A stretch of 64,000 nt of DNA from Cellulomonas fengjieae (GCF_018388465.1 NZ_CP074404.1:3100001-3164000); one strand, 5' to 3'; counted from the stretch's first letter, positions 44,355 through 53,864 are shown. Program-made: numbers and translations. The notes: a model not told the origin generated them from the sequence alone.

Positions 44355-46636
44355 GCCGCGGGCGCAGCAGCCGGCTGACCGAGCTCACGCTCGGCATGCG
44401 CATGAGCGTCAGCGGGGGCCGGTCGGGGTGGGCGCGGCTCGCCCTCGTCGCGACCGGCATCGGGATCGGGGTGGCGATGCTCCTGCTCGTGGCGTCGGTG
44501 CCGAACGTGCTCGACACGCGGGCCACGCGCGACGCCGCCCGGTCCCCCGGCACGCCGGTCGCCGAGCGCGGCGACGACACGATCCTCGTCAAGCGGATGT
44601 TCAGCGAGGTCGGTGCCGAGAACGTCGTCGGCCACCTCCTGCAGCCCGAGGGCCCGCGCGCCCCGCTGCCGCCGGGCGTGGACCGCAGCCTCGCACCGGG
44701 TGAGGCGCTGCTGTCACCCGCCCTGCTGCGCCTCCTGGAGGGACCCGGCGGCGATGTGCTGGAGGGGCGATGGGGGGACCGGGTCGTCGGGACGATCGCC
44801 CCCGACGGGCTCGTCGGCCCCCAGGAGCTGCGGGTCTACGTCGGCACCGACCAGCTGACCGAGGCGAACGCCACCCGCGTCGACAGGTTCGGGAAGGGGC
44901 TCGCCGGCGCGGGCGGGACCGACGCCGCAGGCCTCCTGGTCGCGCTCGTCGGGCTCACGGCTCTGCTCGTGCCCGTCGCCGGGTTCATCACCACGGCCGT
45001 CCGGTTCGGCGGAGAGTCGCGCGACCGGCGGCTGGCGGCCGTGCGGCTCGTGGGTGCGGACGCGGCGACCACCCGGCGGATCGCCGCCGGCGAGACCCTC
45101 GTCGGCGCGCTCGGCGGGCTCGTGGTCGGGGCCGCGCTCTTCGCCGCCGTCCGCGCCGTGATCCCGCCGCTGATCCCGCCGTCGCTGTCGTTCCACGGCG
45201 ACCACCTGCGTCCGGCACCCGCGCTGGCGGCACTGGTGGCCGTGCTCGTCCCCGTGGCATCCGTGCTCGTCACGCGCTCGGCGCTGCGGCACGTCGTCGT
45301 CGAGCCGCTGGGTGTCGTGCGGCGCAGCACGGTCGTGCGCCGCAGGCTGTGGTGGCGGGTCGCCCTGCCGGTCGCCGGGCTGGCGCTCCTGGTGCTGCCG
45401 CTCGTGACCGGCGGCAGGGGGGCCTACGTCGGGGACGGCCAGCAGCTGGTGCTGCCCGGCATGGTGCTGCTGCTCGTCGGCGTCGCCCTGCTGCTGCCGT
45501 GGTTCGTCGACGTCACCGTCCACCGGCTGCGGCCCGGCGGGCTCGCGTGGGACCTCGCCGTGCGCCGCCTGCAGCTTGAGAGCGGGACGGCGGTCCGCGC
45601 CGTCTCGGCCGTGGTGGTGTCCGTCGCCTCGCTCATCGCGATGCACGGCATGCTCGCCGCCGACATGGGGATGCCTGGCCTCGACGGCGACCGGTTCGAG
45701 GCCCAGGTGTACGACGACCGCCCGGGGTCCAACGGCGCGCAGTGGGCGACGGAGCTCGCGGGCACGGCCGGCGTGGTGGGCGTCGAGACGCAGCTGATCG
45801 GGCACGTCGAACCCGTGGCGGACGGCGAGGCAATCATGCTCGTCGTCGGCAGCTGCGCGGCCTTCACGTCGAGGACCGGCGTACCGGGCTGCGCCGACGG
45901 CGACGCGATGGTGGTCGCGCCCCCGGGCGCAGACGCCCCCGCGGCCGGGACCGCCTACGTGGTCGGCGAACCCGGCTCCCCGACGTGGACCCTGCCCGCC
46001 GACACCGCCACCGTCGAACCGACGGAGCACGAGTTCGAGGGCCCGCCCGCCTACCTGTTCGCCACGCCGGGGGCGCTCGCGGACGCCGGTGTCGTCCCGT
46101 CCGACTCGAACTTCCAGGCCAACGTGGTGGTCGTGCTCGACCGCGACGTCGAGGACGCCGCCGAGCACGTGCGCACCGCGGTGGCGAAGATCGACCCGTC
46201 GGCCATGGTCGCCGTCAACGACCCGGAGGCCATCAGCCCGATGGGCGCCGCCATCCGCCAGGGCCTGCTGCTCGGAACCGTCGCGCTGCTCACCGTCGTC
46301 GGGGCCAGCCTGCTGGTCAACGTCGCCGAGCAGCTGCGCGAGCGGCGCCGCCCGCTCGCCGTGCTCGCCGCCTTCGGCACCCGACGCAGCACGCTCGGGC
46401 TGTCGGTGCTCTACCAGGTCACCGTCCCCGTGGCGCTCGGGCTGACGCTCGCCGTGGTCGTCGGCGCCGGCCTGGCGCTCCTCCTGCAGGCCGGGTCGGG
46501 TATGCCGCTGAGCATCGACTGGGCGGGCATCACGTTCACGGCGAGCGGCGCGGCGATCGTCGTGCTGCTCGCGACGGCGGCGACCCTGCCGCTGGTGGGC
46601 CGCCTGACGCGACCCACAGGGCTGCAGGGCGAGTGA
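44351..46636 (+). CDS. FtsX-like ABC permease
   Basis: The 761-residue permease has an N-terminal helix (about 30-50), an extracellular stretch, two FtsX-like blocks of three to four helices (about 195-340 and 640-755), two extra central helices (about 340-390) and a further extracellular domain (about 430-620) with a possible disulfide (SCAAFTSRTGVPGC). The FtsX signatures are RRLAAVRLVGADAATTRRI and RRPLAVLAAFGTRRSTLGLS. It overlaps the ATPase gene by 4 bp. As a PadR-linked MacB-like system it probably handles an antibiotic, peptide or envelope lipid; exact cargo unknown. Confidence 0.9.
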   Translation: MSRGRSSRLTELTLGMRMSVSGGRSGWARLALVATGIGIGVAMLLLVASVPNVLDTRATRDAARSPGTPVAERGDDTILVKRMFSEVGAENVVGHLLQPEGPRAPLPPGVDRSLAPGEALLSPALLRLLEGPGGDVLEGRWGDRVVGTIAPDGLVGPQELRVYVGTDQLTEANATRVDRFGKGLAGAGGTDAAGLLVALVGLTALLVPVAGFITTAVRFGGESRDRRLAAVRLVGADAATTRRIAAGETLVGALGGLVVGAALFAAVRAVIPPLIPPSLSFHGDHLRPAPALAALVAVLVPVASVLVTRSALRHVVVEPLGVVRRSTVVRRRLWWRVALPVAGLALLVLPLVTGGRGAYVGDGQQLVLPGMVLLLVGVALLLPWFVDVTVHRLRPGGLAWDLAVRRLQLESGTAVRAVSAVVVSVASLIAMHGMLAADMGMPGLDGDRFEAQVYDDRPGSNGAQWATELAGTAGVVGVETQLIGHVEPVADGEAIMLVVGSCAAFTSRTGVPGCADGDAMVVAPPGADAPAAGTAYVVGEPGSPTWTLPADTATVEPTEHEFEGPPAYLFATPGALADAGVVPSDSNFQANVVVVLDRDVEDAAEHVRTAVAKIDPSAMVAVNDPEAISPMGAAIRQGLLLGTVALLTVVGASLLVNVAEQLRERRRPLAVLAAFGTRRSTLGLSVLYQVTVPVALGLTLAVVVGAGLALLLQAGSGMPLSIDWAGITFTASGAAIVVLLATAATLPLVGRLTRPTGLQGE

Positions 46637-46640
46637 CGGT

Positions 46641-46676
46641 CGAGCCCCGGCGCGGGGAGGTCCGCGCCGGGGCTCG
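46641..46676. terminator. Bidirectional terminator hairpin
   Basis: A perfect 15-bp stem (46641-46655 with 46662-46676) and 6-nt loop lie 5 bp after the permease stop and 25 bp past the stop of the convergent vWA gene. There is no T run. It can serve both directions. Confidence 0.75.
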
Positions 46677-46700
46677 TCCCGGTCGTCCGCGTCCCGCTCG

Positions 46701-48314
46701 TCAGCCGGTCAGGCGCTGGTAGGTGTCGACCAGCGTGACGAACTCCGACCGGAGGCCGTACGGGTCCTCGCCGAGCGCCGCTTCGGCGCGTTCACGTGCC
46801 CGGCCCGGGTCGGCGCCCTCGGCGTGCGGCGAGCCGGTCACCGCGAGCCCGAACTCGACGACGGCGGACGCGAACCTGAAGTCGCTCGTGGGCCTGCTCG
46901 TGTACGCACCGGCTCGGGCCGGGACGACGACCTCGGTGCTCGTGGCGGCACCCGGGTCCTTGTAGCGCACGTGCACGGTCAGGAAGTCACTGGAGTGCCC
47001 CGCGTCGACGTCCTGGTAGTCCAGGCCGTCGTCCTGCACGTCGCCCCGGGCGGGGACCAGCTCGTAGAACGCCGTGACCGCGTGGCCCGCTCCGACGTCG
47101 CCGGCGTCCTTGGTGTCGTCGGTGAACTCCTCGTCCTCCAGGCGGCGGTTGTCGTAGCCCAGCAGCCGGTACTCGGCGACGGTCGCCGGGTTGAACTCGA
47201 CCTGGACCTTGAGGTCCTGGGCGACGACGAACATCGTCGAGTCGAACTCGTCCACCAGGACCTTGCGGGCCTCGTCGAGGGTGTCGATGTAGGCGTAGTT
47301 GCCGTTCCCGTGGTCGGCGATCGCCTCCATCGTGTTGTCCTTGAGGTTCCCCATCCCGAAGCCGAGCACCGAGATGTAGACCCCGGTCCGGGCGTGCTCC
47401 TCGATCAGCTCGGTGAGCTGCTCGGGGGTGGACGGGCCGACGTTGAAGTCGCCGTCGGTCGCCAGGATCACCCGGTTGTTCCCTCCCTCGACGAAGTTGC
47501 TCGTCGCCAGCTCGTACGCGGTCTTCAGGCCCGACGCACCGCCGGTCGACCCGCCGGCCCGGAGCCCGCGCAGGATCCGCACCAGCTCGCCGCGCCGGTC
47601 GCCCGGCACCGAGTCGGCGAGCACCTGCTCGCTGCCGGCGTAGGTCACGATCGAGACGGTGTCGTCCTCGTCGAGCCGCTCCACCAGCAGCTCGAACGAG
47701 TCGGCGAGCAGCGGCAGCTTGTTCGGCTCGTCCATCGACCCGGACACGTCGAGCAGGAAGACGATGTTGTTGCCACGGGTGGTGGGCTTCGCGGCCGTGG
47801 CCTGGACGCCGATCATGGCCAGCTGGTGGTCGGGCGCCCACGGCGAGTCGGCGATCTGCGTCGTGACGGTGAACGGGTCCGCCGCACCGGGATCCGGGGC
47901 GGTGTAGTCGTAGTCGAAGTAGTTGACCATCTCCTCGATCCGGACCCCTTCCGGCGCGACGCCCTGGACCAGCTGGCGGCGCAGGTTGCTGTACGACGCG
48001 GTGTCGACGTCGGACGCGAACGTCGACAACGGGCTCGTCGTCACGTCCTGGAACGGCTGCTCCGGGGAGTCGTCGTACTCCTCCTGCCCGTCGACCGGGG
48101 CCGGCCGCACCTCGGGCGCGTAGGAGTCGTCGTAGGCGCCGTCCTGGGCGTAGGTCGCATCCGCGCCCCCGTCCGCGGTACAGGCACCGAGCACGGCGAC
48201 GACAGCAACCGCCGCCGCGGCCGCGACCAGGCGTGCCGGTGTCGTCGTACGAACGCTGCCGCGCGCACGCCGCCGCAGTGCAGCCGGGGTGCCCGCCAGT
48301 GACCAACCGCGCAT
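46701..48314 (-). CDS. vWA-domain lipoprotein (YfbK-like)
   Basis: The 537-residue exported lipoprotein has a long basic N-region, a hydrophobic core and lipobox VLGAC (Cys near 45), then an acidic stretch. An N-terminal domain (about 85-155: PLSTFASDVDTASYSNLRRQL) precedes a vWA domain (about 170-345) with MIDAS DVSGSMDEPNKL. The C-terminal DUF3520 (about 350-530) ends in RAEAALGEDPYGLRSEFVTLVDTYQRLTG. This arrangement is that of the YfbK/Ca-activated chloride-channel-like family. ATG 48314 has GGAGG about 6 nt upstream. Physiological role unknown. Confidence 0.88.
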   Translation of the reverse strand: MRGWSLAGTPAALRRRARGSVRTTTPARLVAAAAAVAVVAVLGACTADGGADATYAQDGAYDDSYAPEVRPAPVDGQEEYDDSPEQPFQDVTTSPLSTFASDVDTASYSNLRRQLVQGVAPEGVRIEEMVNYFDYDYTAPDPGAADPFTVTTQIADSPWAPDHQLAMIGVQATAAKPTTRGNNIVFLLDVSGSMDEPNKLPLLADSFELLVERLDEDDTVSIVTYAGSEQVLADSVPGDRRGELVRILRGLRAGGSTGGASGLKTAYELATSNFVEGGNNRVILATDGDFNVGPSTPEQLTELIEEHARTGVYISVLGFGMGNLKDNTMEAIADHGNGNYAYIDTLDEARKVLVDEFDSTMFVVAQDLKVQVEFNPATVAEYRLLGYDNRRLEDEEFTDDTKDAGDVGAGHAVTAFYELVPARGDVQDDGLDYQDVDAGHSSDFLTVHVRYKDPGAATSTEVVVPARAGAYTSRPTSDFRFASAVVEFGLAVTGSPHAEGADPGRARERAEAALGEDPYGLRSEFVTLVDTYQRLTG

Positions 48315-48482
48315 CAGTGCCTCCGTCGATCGAGAGGACTGAAGCGTTGCGGTCGCCGACGGCCCCGACCAGCACGGCTCGGTCACGCGACCATCCCGTT
48401 CAGGTAACGAGCGACCCGCATTCCGGGCATGCCACCCTTGTCGGGCGCACCTGACGGCCCGAGAAGCGCCGACCCCGGACGG

Positions 48483-49205
48483 CTACGCGCCGAGCAGCTC
48501 GGTGATCTTCGCGTAGAACACGGCGGGGTCGCCCTGGAACGACGCCTTGACCATGGCGGTCCAGTCGTCGACGACCACCTCGATCGCCCCGGTGGCCAGG
48601 CCGTCGAGCGCGGCGCGAGGCACGTCGCGGGGGTCGATCTTCGGTCCGTCGTACCCGGCCATGAGATCGGTGTCGGCGGCGCCGAGGAGGACTCCCTGGA
48701 CGAAGGTGCCCTGGGCGGCCAGCTCGAGACGGACGCCGTTCGTCATGTTCCACTCCGCGGCCTTCGCTGCGGCGTAGGCGCTGGAGCCGGGGCTCGCGAA
48801 CCACGACAGCGCGGACAGGACGTTCACGATCGCCCCGCCGCCGTTGGCCGCCAAGATCGGGCTGAACGCGCGGATCACGTCGAGCGTGCCCCAGAAGTGC
48901 GTGTCCATCTCGCGCCGGATCTCCGCCTCGTCGCCCGTCACGAGCGACGTGCCGGTGGAGATTCCGGCGTTGTTCACCACGAGGGCGACGTCCGGCGCGG
49001 TCGACGCGGCCGCGACGACGGACTCGTGGTCGAGCAGGTCGAGGCGCAGCGGCACCACGCGGGCGTCGTCGAACTCGAGGGTCTCTGGGTGGCGCGCAGT
49101 CGCGTAGACCTTGCTCGCCCCGCGCTCGAGCAGCTCGAGCACGAACTGCCGGCCGATGCCGCGGTTGGCGCCGGTGACGAGGGCGACCTGCTGGGTGACG
49201 TTCAT
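48483..49205 (-). CDS. Short-chain dehydrogenase/reductase
   Basis: The 240-residue classical SDR has TGANRGIGR, NNAGIS, a catalytic Ser (LSALSWF) and YAAAKAA (Tyr, Lys). It reduces or oxidises an unidentified small molecule with NAD(P)H. It diverges from a MerR regulator gene, and its promoter has the stretched spacer that MerR proteins need, so it is the likely target of that regulator. Confidence 0.9.
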   Translation of the reverse strand: MNVTQQVALVTGANRGIGRQFVLELLERGASKVYATARHPETLEFDDARVVPLRLDLLDHESVVAAASTAPDVALVVNNAGISTGTSLVTGDEAEIRREMDTHFWGTLDVIRAFSPILAANGGGAIVNVLSALSWFASPGSSAYAAAKAAEWNMTNGVRLELAAQGTFVQGVLLGAADTDLMAGYDGPKIDPRDVPRAALDGLATGAIEVVVDDWTAMVKASFQGDPAVFYAKITELLGA

Positions 49206-49268
49206 GGGGACCGTGCTTCCGTCGAGTGGTGTGGTGTCCGGCGGTCCGAGGTCGGCTCGCCAACGCGT

Positions 49269-49300
49269 ACGCTAAAACCTCACGTTGGCGTCAACGTCAA
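49269..49300 (-). promoter_or_regulatory. MerR-type promoter of the SDR gene
   Basis: On the minus strand TTGACG (49295-49300) and TAGCGT (49269-49274) are 20 bp apart (19 if TTAGCG is read as -10), longer than the normal 17-18 bp. The spacer holds a perfect inverted repeat ACGTTG-4 bp-CAACGT (49282-49297). Stretched spacer plus internal palindrome is the hallmark of MerR activation. Confidence 0.65.
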
Positions 49301-49323
49301 GTCGACGAGACAGGAGGCCACAG

Positions 49324-49731
49324 GTGCGCATCGGCGAGGTCGCACGGCGGGCCGGGGTGAGCGCCCGGGCCCTGCGCTACTACGAGGAGCAGGGGCTGCT
49401 CGCCTCGGAACGCACCCACAGCGGCCAGCGCACCTACCCCGAGTCGGCGGTCGAACGTGTCCGGCTGATCCAGCAGCTGTTCACCGCAGGCCTGCCCAGC
49501 CGAACGATCCTGCTGCTCATGCCGTGCATCGACGCCGGGACCGCCTCCCCGGAGGTGTTCGAGCTCATGGCGAAGGAGCGCGCGCGGATCACCGCCGCCA
49601 TGTCCGACCTCGCCGCCGCGCGGGACGCCCTCGACCACGTGATCGAGATCGCCCACCATCCGACTCCCGAGCACTGCCCAGCCCTTCGGGAGCCCGCCTG
49701 GACGACGTACACCGCCCCCGCCGCGGTGTGA
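49324..49731 (+). CDS. MerR-family transcriptional regulator
   Basis: The 135-residue regulator has the MerR winged helix (RIGEVARRAGVSARALRYYEEQGLL) and a coiled-coil dimerisation helix (about 80-118). The short C-terminal tail has no metal-binding Cys cluster (single Cys in EHCPAL), so the effector is probably organic. GTG 49324 has AGGAGG 6 nt upstream. It diverges from an SDR gene and likely controls it. Confidence 0.9.
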   Translation: MRIGEVARRAGVSARALRYYEEQGLLASERTHSGQRTYPESAVERVRLIQQLFTAGLPSRTILLLMPCIDAGTASPEVFELMAKERARITAAMSDLAAARDALDHVIEIAHHPTPEHCPALREPAWTTYTAPAAV

Positions 49732-49755
49732 GCATCGCCGCTAGACCGCCGACGC

Positions 49756-51657
49756 CTAGTCCCGGGACAGTGGAGCGGACGGCGGGGTGGGCCGGGCCGG
49801 CGGAGGTTCGGCGCCTCCCTCGTCGGGCCGGTACCAGTCGCTGAGGGCGGGGTCCTCGGTGTCGAGCCAGGAGCCCGCGCCCTCGTCCGGCGCGGTCGGA
49901 ACGACACCGATCACGAAGTCGTCGCCGTGCTCCTCGATGCCGGCCCGCACGCCCTGGTCGAGAGCCTCGCGCGCGTAGCGGCGCCGCAGCGTCAGCGGAT
50001 CACGCGCCAGGTCCTTGGCCCACGCGACCATGACGAGGATGAGCACCACGGCGAACGGCAGGGCCGAGACCATCATGAGGCTCTGCAGGCCCGAGAGCGC
50101 GACCTGCCCCCCGCCCACCAGCAGGACAGCCGCGACGGCTGCGAGCGTCGCTCCCCACACAACCGTCGTCCACCGCTGCGGGGCGGGGTTGCCCTGCTCG
50201 GACAGGCTGGCCATCACGATGGAGGCGGAGTCGGCGCTGGTGACGAAGAAGATGACGACCGAGATCATCGCGAGGACCGAGGTCACCGCGCCGAACGGCA
50301 GCTCACGCAGCAGCGCGAACAGCATGTCCTGCCCGGACTCGCTCGCGTTCATCGCCGACCTGGTCTGCTCGAGCCACATGGCGGTGCCGCCGACGACCGT
50401 GAACCAGACCAGGCACAACGCGCTCGGCACGACGATGACGGCGGTGACGAACTCCCGCAGTGTCCGGCCGCGGCTGATCTTGGCGATGAACATCCCGACG
50501 AACGGCGTCCACGACACCCACCACGCCCAGTAGTAGGTGCTCCAGGCGCTCATGAACTCCTGCGCGTCGGGCGACGTGGCCGCGGACTGGCCCATCATCA
50601 CCGGCAGCTCGCTCACGAACGTCATCAGGACGCCCGGCACGAGGTTCAGCAGGAGGATCGTCGGGCCGACGATCAGGATGAACAACCCCAGCAGGCCGGC
50701 GAGGACCATGTTGATATTCGACAGCGCGCGGATGCCGCGCTTGAGCCCGGAGACCGCCGAGAAGATGAAGGCGACGGCGAGAACGGTGATGATGCCGACG
50801 ATCACCGCGTTGCCGAGGGGGCCGACGCCGCTCACGATCTCGATCCCGCGGCCGATCTGCAGCGCGCCGATGCCCAGCGAGACGGCGGTGCCGAACAGCG
50901 TCACCACGATCGCGAACACGTCGACGACCTTGCCGAGGATGCCGTGGCTGCGTTCCCCGAAGACGGGCTCGAGCAGCGCGGACATCAGCGGCCTGCGGCC
51001 CTTGCGGTACGCCGCGTAGGCGACGGCACCGCCGACCAGCGCGTACAACGCCCAGGCGGCCGGCCCCCAGTGGAACACCGTCTGCGCGAGCGCGACGTGC
51101 ATCGCCTGGCCGCTGCCCGGCTCGATGCCCACGAACGCGGGCGGAGGGCTGAGGAAGAACGCCATCGGCTCCAGCGGGCCGTAGAACAGCAGCCCGATCC
51201 CGATGCCCGCCGAGAACAGCATCGCCACCCAGGAGACCGTGGAGAACTCGGGCTTCTCGTCGTCCTGGCCCAGGCGGACGGCCCGGTGCCGACCGAAACC
51301 CAGCCACATCATGAACACCAGCACGACGACGATCAGGACGCCGAAGAACCATCCGAAGTCCACGGTGACGATCTCGAAGGCCGCGACCGCGAACTCCGCC
51401 AGACCGGCCGGGCGCAGCAGGCCCCAGGCGATCACGGCGAACGCGACGGCCGCCGCGACGACGAACACCACCTTGTCGATCCGGAAGGAGATGCGCGTCT
51501 GCTCGACGCCGATCCCGGGCAGCAGCGCAGGGTGCGGACTGCCGAGGAGGTCGGGAGAGTTGACCTCCTTCAGGATCCGCGCAGCGCGTGCGCGCTGGGC
51601 GGCCGAGGTTCGGGCGGACTGACTATCGGTCGATCCGGTGCGCATGTCGCTCACCAC
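49756..51657 (-). CDS. BCCT-family osmolyte (betaine/choline/carnitine) transporter
   Basis: About 633 residues with twelve predicted membrane helices. The family signature WAWWVSWTPFVGMFIAKISRGRT is present, as are the glycine-rich helix GIGIGLLFYGPLEPM and the Trp-rich VFHWGPAAWALYAL. Such carriers take up glycine betaine or choline with Na+ or H+ during osmotic stress. The C-terminal tail is acidic and Pro-rich, in contrast to the basic osmosensing tail of BetP. The start is unclear: GTG 51657 lies 8 nt from AGAGG; ATG 51645 is further away. A TAATAT (51695-51700) may be its -10. Confidence 0.92.
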   Translation of the reverse strand: MVSDMRTGSTDSQSARTSAAQRARAARILKEVNSPDLLGSPHPALLPGIGVEQTRISFRIDKVVFVVAAAVAFAVIAWGLLRPAGLAEFAVAAFEIVTVDFGWFFGVLIVVVLVFMMWLGFGRHRAVRLGQDDEKPEFSTVSWVAMLFSAGIGIGLLFYGPLEPMAFFLSPPPAFVGIEPGSGQAMHVALAQTVFHWGPAAWALYALVGGAVAYAAYRKGRRPLMSALLEPVFGERSHGILGKVVDVFAIVVTLFGTAVSLGIGALQIGRGIEIVSGVGPLGNAVIVGIITVLAVAFIFSAVSGLKRGIRALSNINMVLAGLLGLFILIVGPTILLLNLVPGVLMTFVSELPVMMGQSAATSPDAQEFMSAWSTYYWAWWVSWTPFVGMFIAKISRGRTLREFVTAVIVVPSALCLVWFTVVGGTAMWLEQTRSAMNASESGQDMLFALLRELPFGAVTSVLAMISVVIFFVTSADSASIVMASLSEQGNPAPQRWTTVVWGATLAAVAAVLLVGGGQVALSGLQSLMMVSALPFAVVLILVMVAWAKDLARDPLTLRRRYAREALDQGVRAGIEEHGDDFVIGVVPTAPDEGAGSWLDTEDPALSDWYRPDEGGAEPPPARPTPPSAPLSRD

Positions 51658-51919
51658 CACTTCGTCCTCTGCCCTGGTCAAGAACCAGCCATCAATATTA
51701 GATGATCTGAGCAATCGGCTACGGCCGCCGCCGAGCACCCGGGCGCGCCCGTCGGACGGTCCTCGGCGTCGTCACCTGGGCATTCGCGCGTGCCGGCGGG
51801 TCCACCCGACGGCCCTTATGTCGCCCGGATCACAGCGTCCGACGCAGTCCGTGCAGATCGCTGAACCACGCGCGGGTCAGGTCTCCCAGCGGTTCTTCCC
51901 CGCGGGCCACGCCTGAGGC

Positions 51920-52657
51920 TCACCTCAGGGCGCGCAGGTCGCCGAGGTCTCCGTGGAAGACGTTCATGTCGACGAACGCCTCGTCGCCGTCGTACCCATC
52001 GAGGCGATCCTTGTGCGAGTACTGCCAGAACGTCCACGCTCGACCGTCCGACATGCTCGGCGGCACGTACACCGACCGGATCCAGATCGGCGTGTCCGGG
52101 AACCCGTCGGCGATGTACCTGTCGTACGCACTCCGGGTCGCGTAGATGACGGGCTCGGTCCCGCGCCCGCGCAGGGTCTCGACGAGCGCGGAAAGCTCCG
52201 TCCGGACTGCCGCCGCGTCAGGGGGGTTGGCGTGGAACGACCCGTACGACTCGACGTCGATCGCGACCGGGAGGAGGTCCTCGTCGTCCGGCACCGTCGC
52301 GAGCACGTGCGCAGCCTGCGCCCGGCCGCTGCTCTCGAAGCTGAAGAAGTGGTACGCGCCGACCAGCAGCCCGGCCTCGCGAGCTCCGCGCAGGTTCGCC
52401 TCGAAGCGCCGGTCTATGAATGAGGAGCCCTCGGTGGCTTTCACGTACGCGAAGTCGACGTCCTGCCGGGCGATCGTGGGCCAGTCGATGGTGCCCTGGT
52501 ACGAGGAGACATCGATCCCGCGGACCTCGTACCCTGCCGCGACGAGGCGGTTGGGCCACAGCACGCCCCGTTCGGCAAGCACGAGCCCGACCGCGAGCAC
52601 GATGAGCATCGCGGCTGCGGCGGTCAGCACGACGCGGACGGGTCGGCGGCTCGGCAC
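51920..52657 (-). CDS. Membrane-anchored GH25 lysozyme
   Basis: The 245-residue protein has one N-terminal membrane helix (about 9-28) and a GH25 muramidase domain (about 45-240). Motifs are GIDVSSYQGTIDWPTIARQDVDFAYVKATEG, with the active-site Asp and the Glu of ATEG, and VAIDVES, with the catalytic Asp-Glu pair. It should cleave peptidoglycan MurNAc-GlcNAc bonds outside the membrane. GTG 52657 gives the natural N-terminus; upstream starts would add arginine-rich residues. Not linked to phage genes, so probably a cell-wall remodelling enzyme. Confidence 0.87.
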   Translation of the reverse strand: MPSRRPVRVVLTAAAAMLIVLAVGLVLAERGVLWPNRLVAAGYEVRGIDVSSYQGTIDWPTIARQDVDFAYVKATEGSSFIDRRFEANLRGAREAGLLVGAYHFFSFESSGRAQAAHVLATVPDDEDLLPVAIDVESYGSFHANPPDAAAVRTELSALVETLRGRGTEPVIYATRSAYDRYIADGFPDTPIWIRSVYVPPSMSDGRAWTFWQYSHKDRLDGYDGDEAFVDMNVFHGDLGDLRALR

Positions 52658-52945
52658 TCGGACAGTGTGGCGCACGACTCGTGCCTGGTCAGCGTGTTCG
52701 GTGCACCCGCTCTCGATAGAGAAGGAGATTGCGCCGACTCCTCGGCACGCACTGTCGTCGCTGTCGGAGCGGGCCCGCTCCGACCACGACACCTGAACAC
52801 GGGGCGAGCGCGCGCGGCCCCGTGTTGCTGGCGAGGAGCGGCACCCCCTGCAACCCTTCACGCCGACTACCATCGGCGGGCGGGAGCAGGCGGAACGACA
52901 TCGGAGTTTTGTCCGGAGGGTTCCACGGATCAACCCCTGATCCCC

Positions 52946-53018
52946 GGGCCTCTAGCTCAATTGGCAGAGCAGCGGACTTTTAATCCGCGGGTTGTGGGTT
53001 CGATCCCCACGGGGCCCA
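52946..53018 (+). tRNA. tRNA-Lys (anticodon TTT)
   Basis: A full cloverleaf folds: 7-bp acceptor stem (GGGCCTC with GGGGCCC, one T-G pair), D stem GCTC/GAGC, anticodon stem GCGGA/TCCGC around the loop CTTTTAA with anticodon TTT at 52979-52981, and T stem GTGGG/CCCAC with TTCGATC. The discriminator is A53018, and CCA is not encoded. No integrase or att repeat is next to it. Confidence 0.97.
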
Positions 53019-53057
53019 CCCGAGCAGGCCGCCCGAGCCAGCTGCCCGACCCCGGGA

Positions 53058-53083
53058 GCCGCGGCTGCGGCCGGTCCCGTTTT
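53058..53083 (+). terminator. Terminator of tRNA-Lys
   Basis: The stem GCCGC/GCGGC with a GGCT loop (53058-53071) is followed 8 bp later by TTTT (53080-53083), one of the few T runs in the window. Confidence 0.5.
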
Positions 53084-53211
53084 GTGCCGTGTCGACCGGC
53101 TGACCTGCAGTGTTGCAAGTCACACCGCTGCAACTTCACCCGATCCGGGTTCGCGGCACAGGAAACGCACAGGGACGATGTGACCTCGCACAGCACAACC
53201 ACGGAGGACGC

Positions 53212-53715
53212 ATGTCTCGCACGGCCCGCACCACCAACCTCACCCGAGTCGCCGTCGCCGCGCTCGTCGCGGTCACGATGACCGGGTGCTCGTCCTCGGC
53301 CGACGAGCAGGAGCCGACGACCAAGGAGTCGACGAGCGCAGCCCCCGAGGAGAAGGAGAGCGCGACGCCTGACCCGCTCGAGGAGCAGGCCGTCGCCCTC
53401 GACACCTACGTCGCGCAGCTGCAGGCGCAGATCCCCGAGCTCCAGTCGGCGTTCGACGACATGTACTCCAAGATCGACATCGTCGGCGTGCAGCCGGACG
53501 CGGTCGAGTTCAGCTACGTCTACCTGGAGCAGCTCGACGCCGCCGCGACCGCGAGCGGCCTCGACTCCATGGCCGAGACGCTGCAGGCCACGTGCGACTC
53601 CACGATGTTCCCGGAGATGGAGTCCGCCGGTATCACCATCGACCCGAAGGTGATCTACACCTATTACAACGCCGACGGATCGCTGATCTGGACGCGCACC
53701 TTCTCGAAGTCCTAG
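53212..53715 (+). CDS. Small secreted lipoprotein
   Basis: The 167-residue protein has a signal peptide with lipobox MTGC (Cys25), an acidic Ser/Thr/Glu linker (26-55) and a helical domain with DTYVAQLQAQIPELQSAFDDMYS, then a DUF4854-like C-terminus with YTYYNADGSLIWTRTF. DUF4854 proteins are typically short lipoproteins of Gram-positive bacteria with unknown role; I am not certain of the family. GGAGG lies 6 nt before ATG 53212. A stem GCACCG/CGGTGC directly at its stop (53715-53735) may end transcription. Confidence 0.75.
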   Translation: MSRTARTTNLTRVAVAALVAVTMTGCSSSADEQEPTTKESTSAAPEEKESATPDPLEEQAVALDTYVAQLQAQIPELQSAFDDMYSKIDIVGVQPDAVEFSYVYLEQLDAAATASGLDSMAETLQATCDSTMFPEMESAGITIDPKVIYTYYNADGSLIWTRTFSKS

Positions 53716-53864
53716 CACCGCCGGTTGGACGGTGCCGCTGAGGTTCCCGCTCAGCGAACACCGATCAGGAATGGTCGACAGTCGTGCGGTCGTTCAGATG
53801 GGCAGCACCCCTGGTGCTCGCCCGTCCGGCGAGCGCCCCCTCCCCCGAGACGAGGTACCTGCCC

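Noticed and set aside
46701..48314. Link of the vWA lipoprotein to the PknG operon vWA protein
   Set aside because: The two share only the vWA fold; this one is an exported YfbK-type lipoprotein 20 kb away.
51920..52657. GH25 lysozyme as prophage endolysin
   Set aside because: No holin, tail or terminase genes; the N-terminal membrane helix fits a host enzyme.
52946..53018. tRNA-Lys as a genomic-island attachment site
   Set aside because: No integrase gene and no repeat of the tRNA 3' end is visible nearby in the window.
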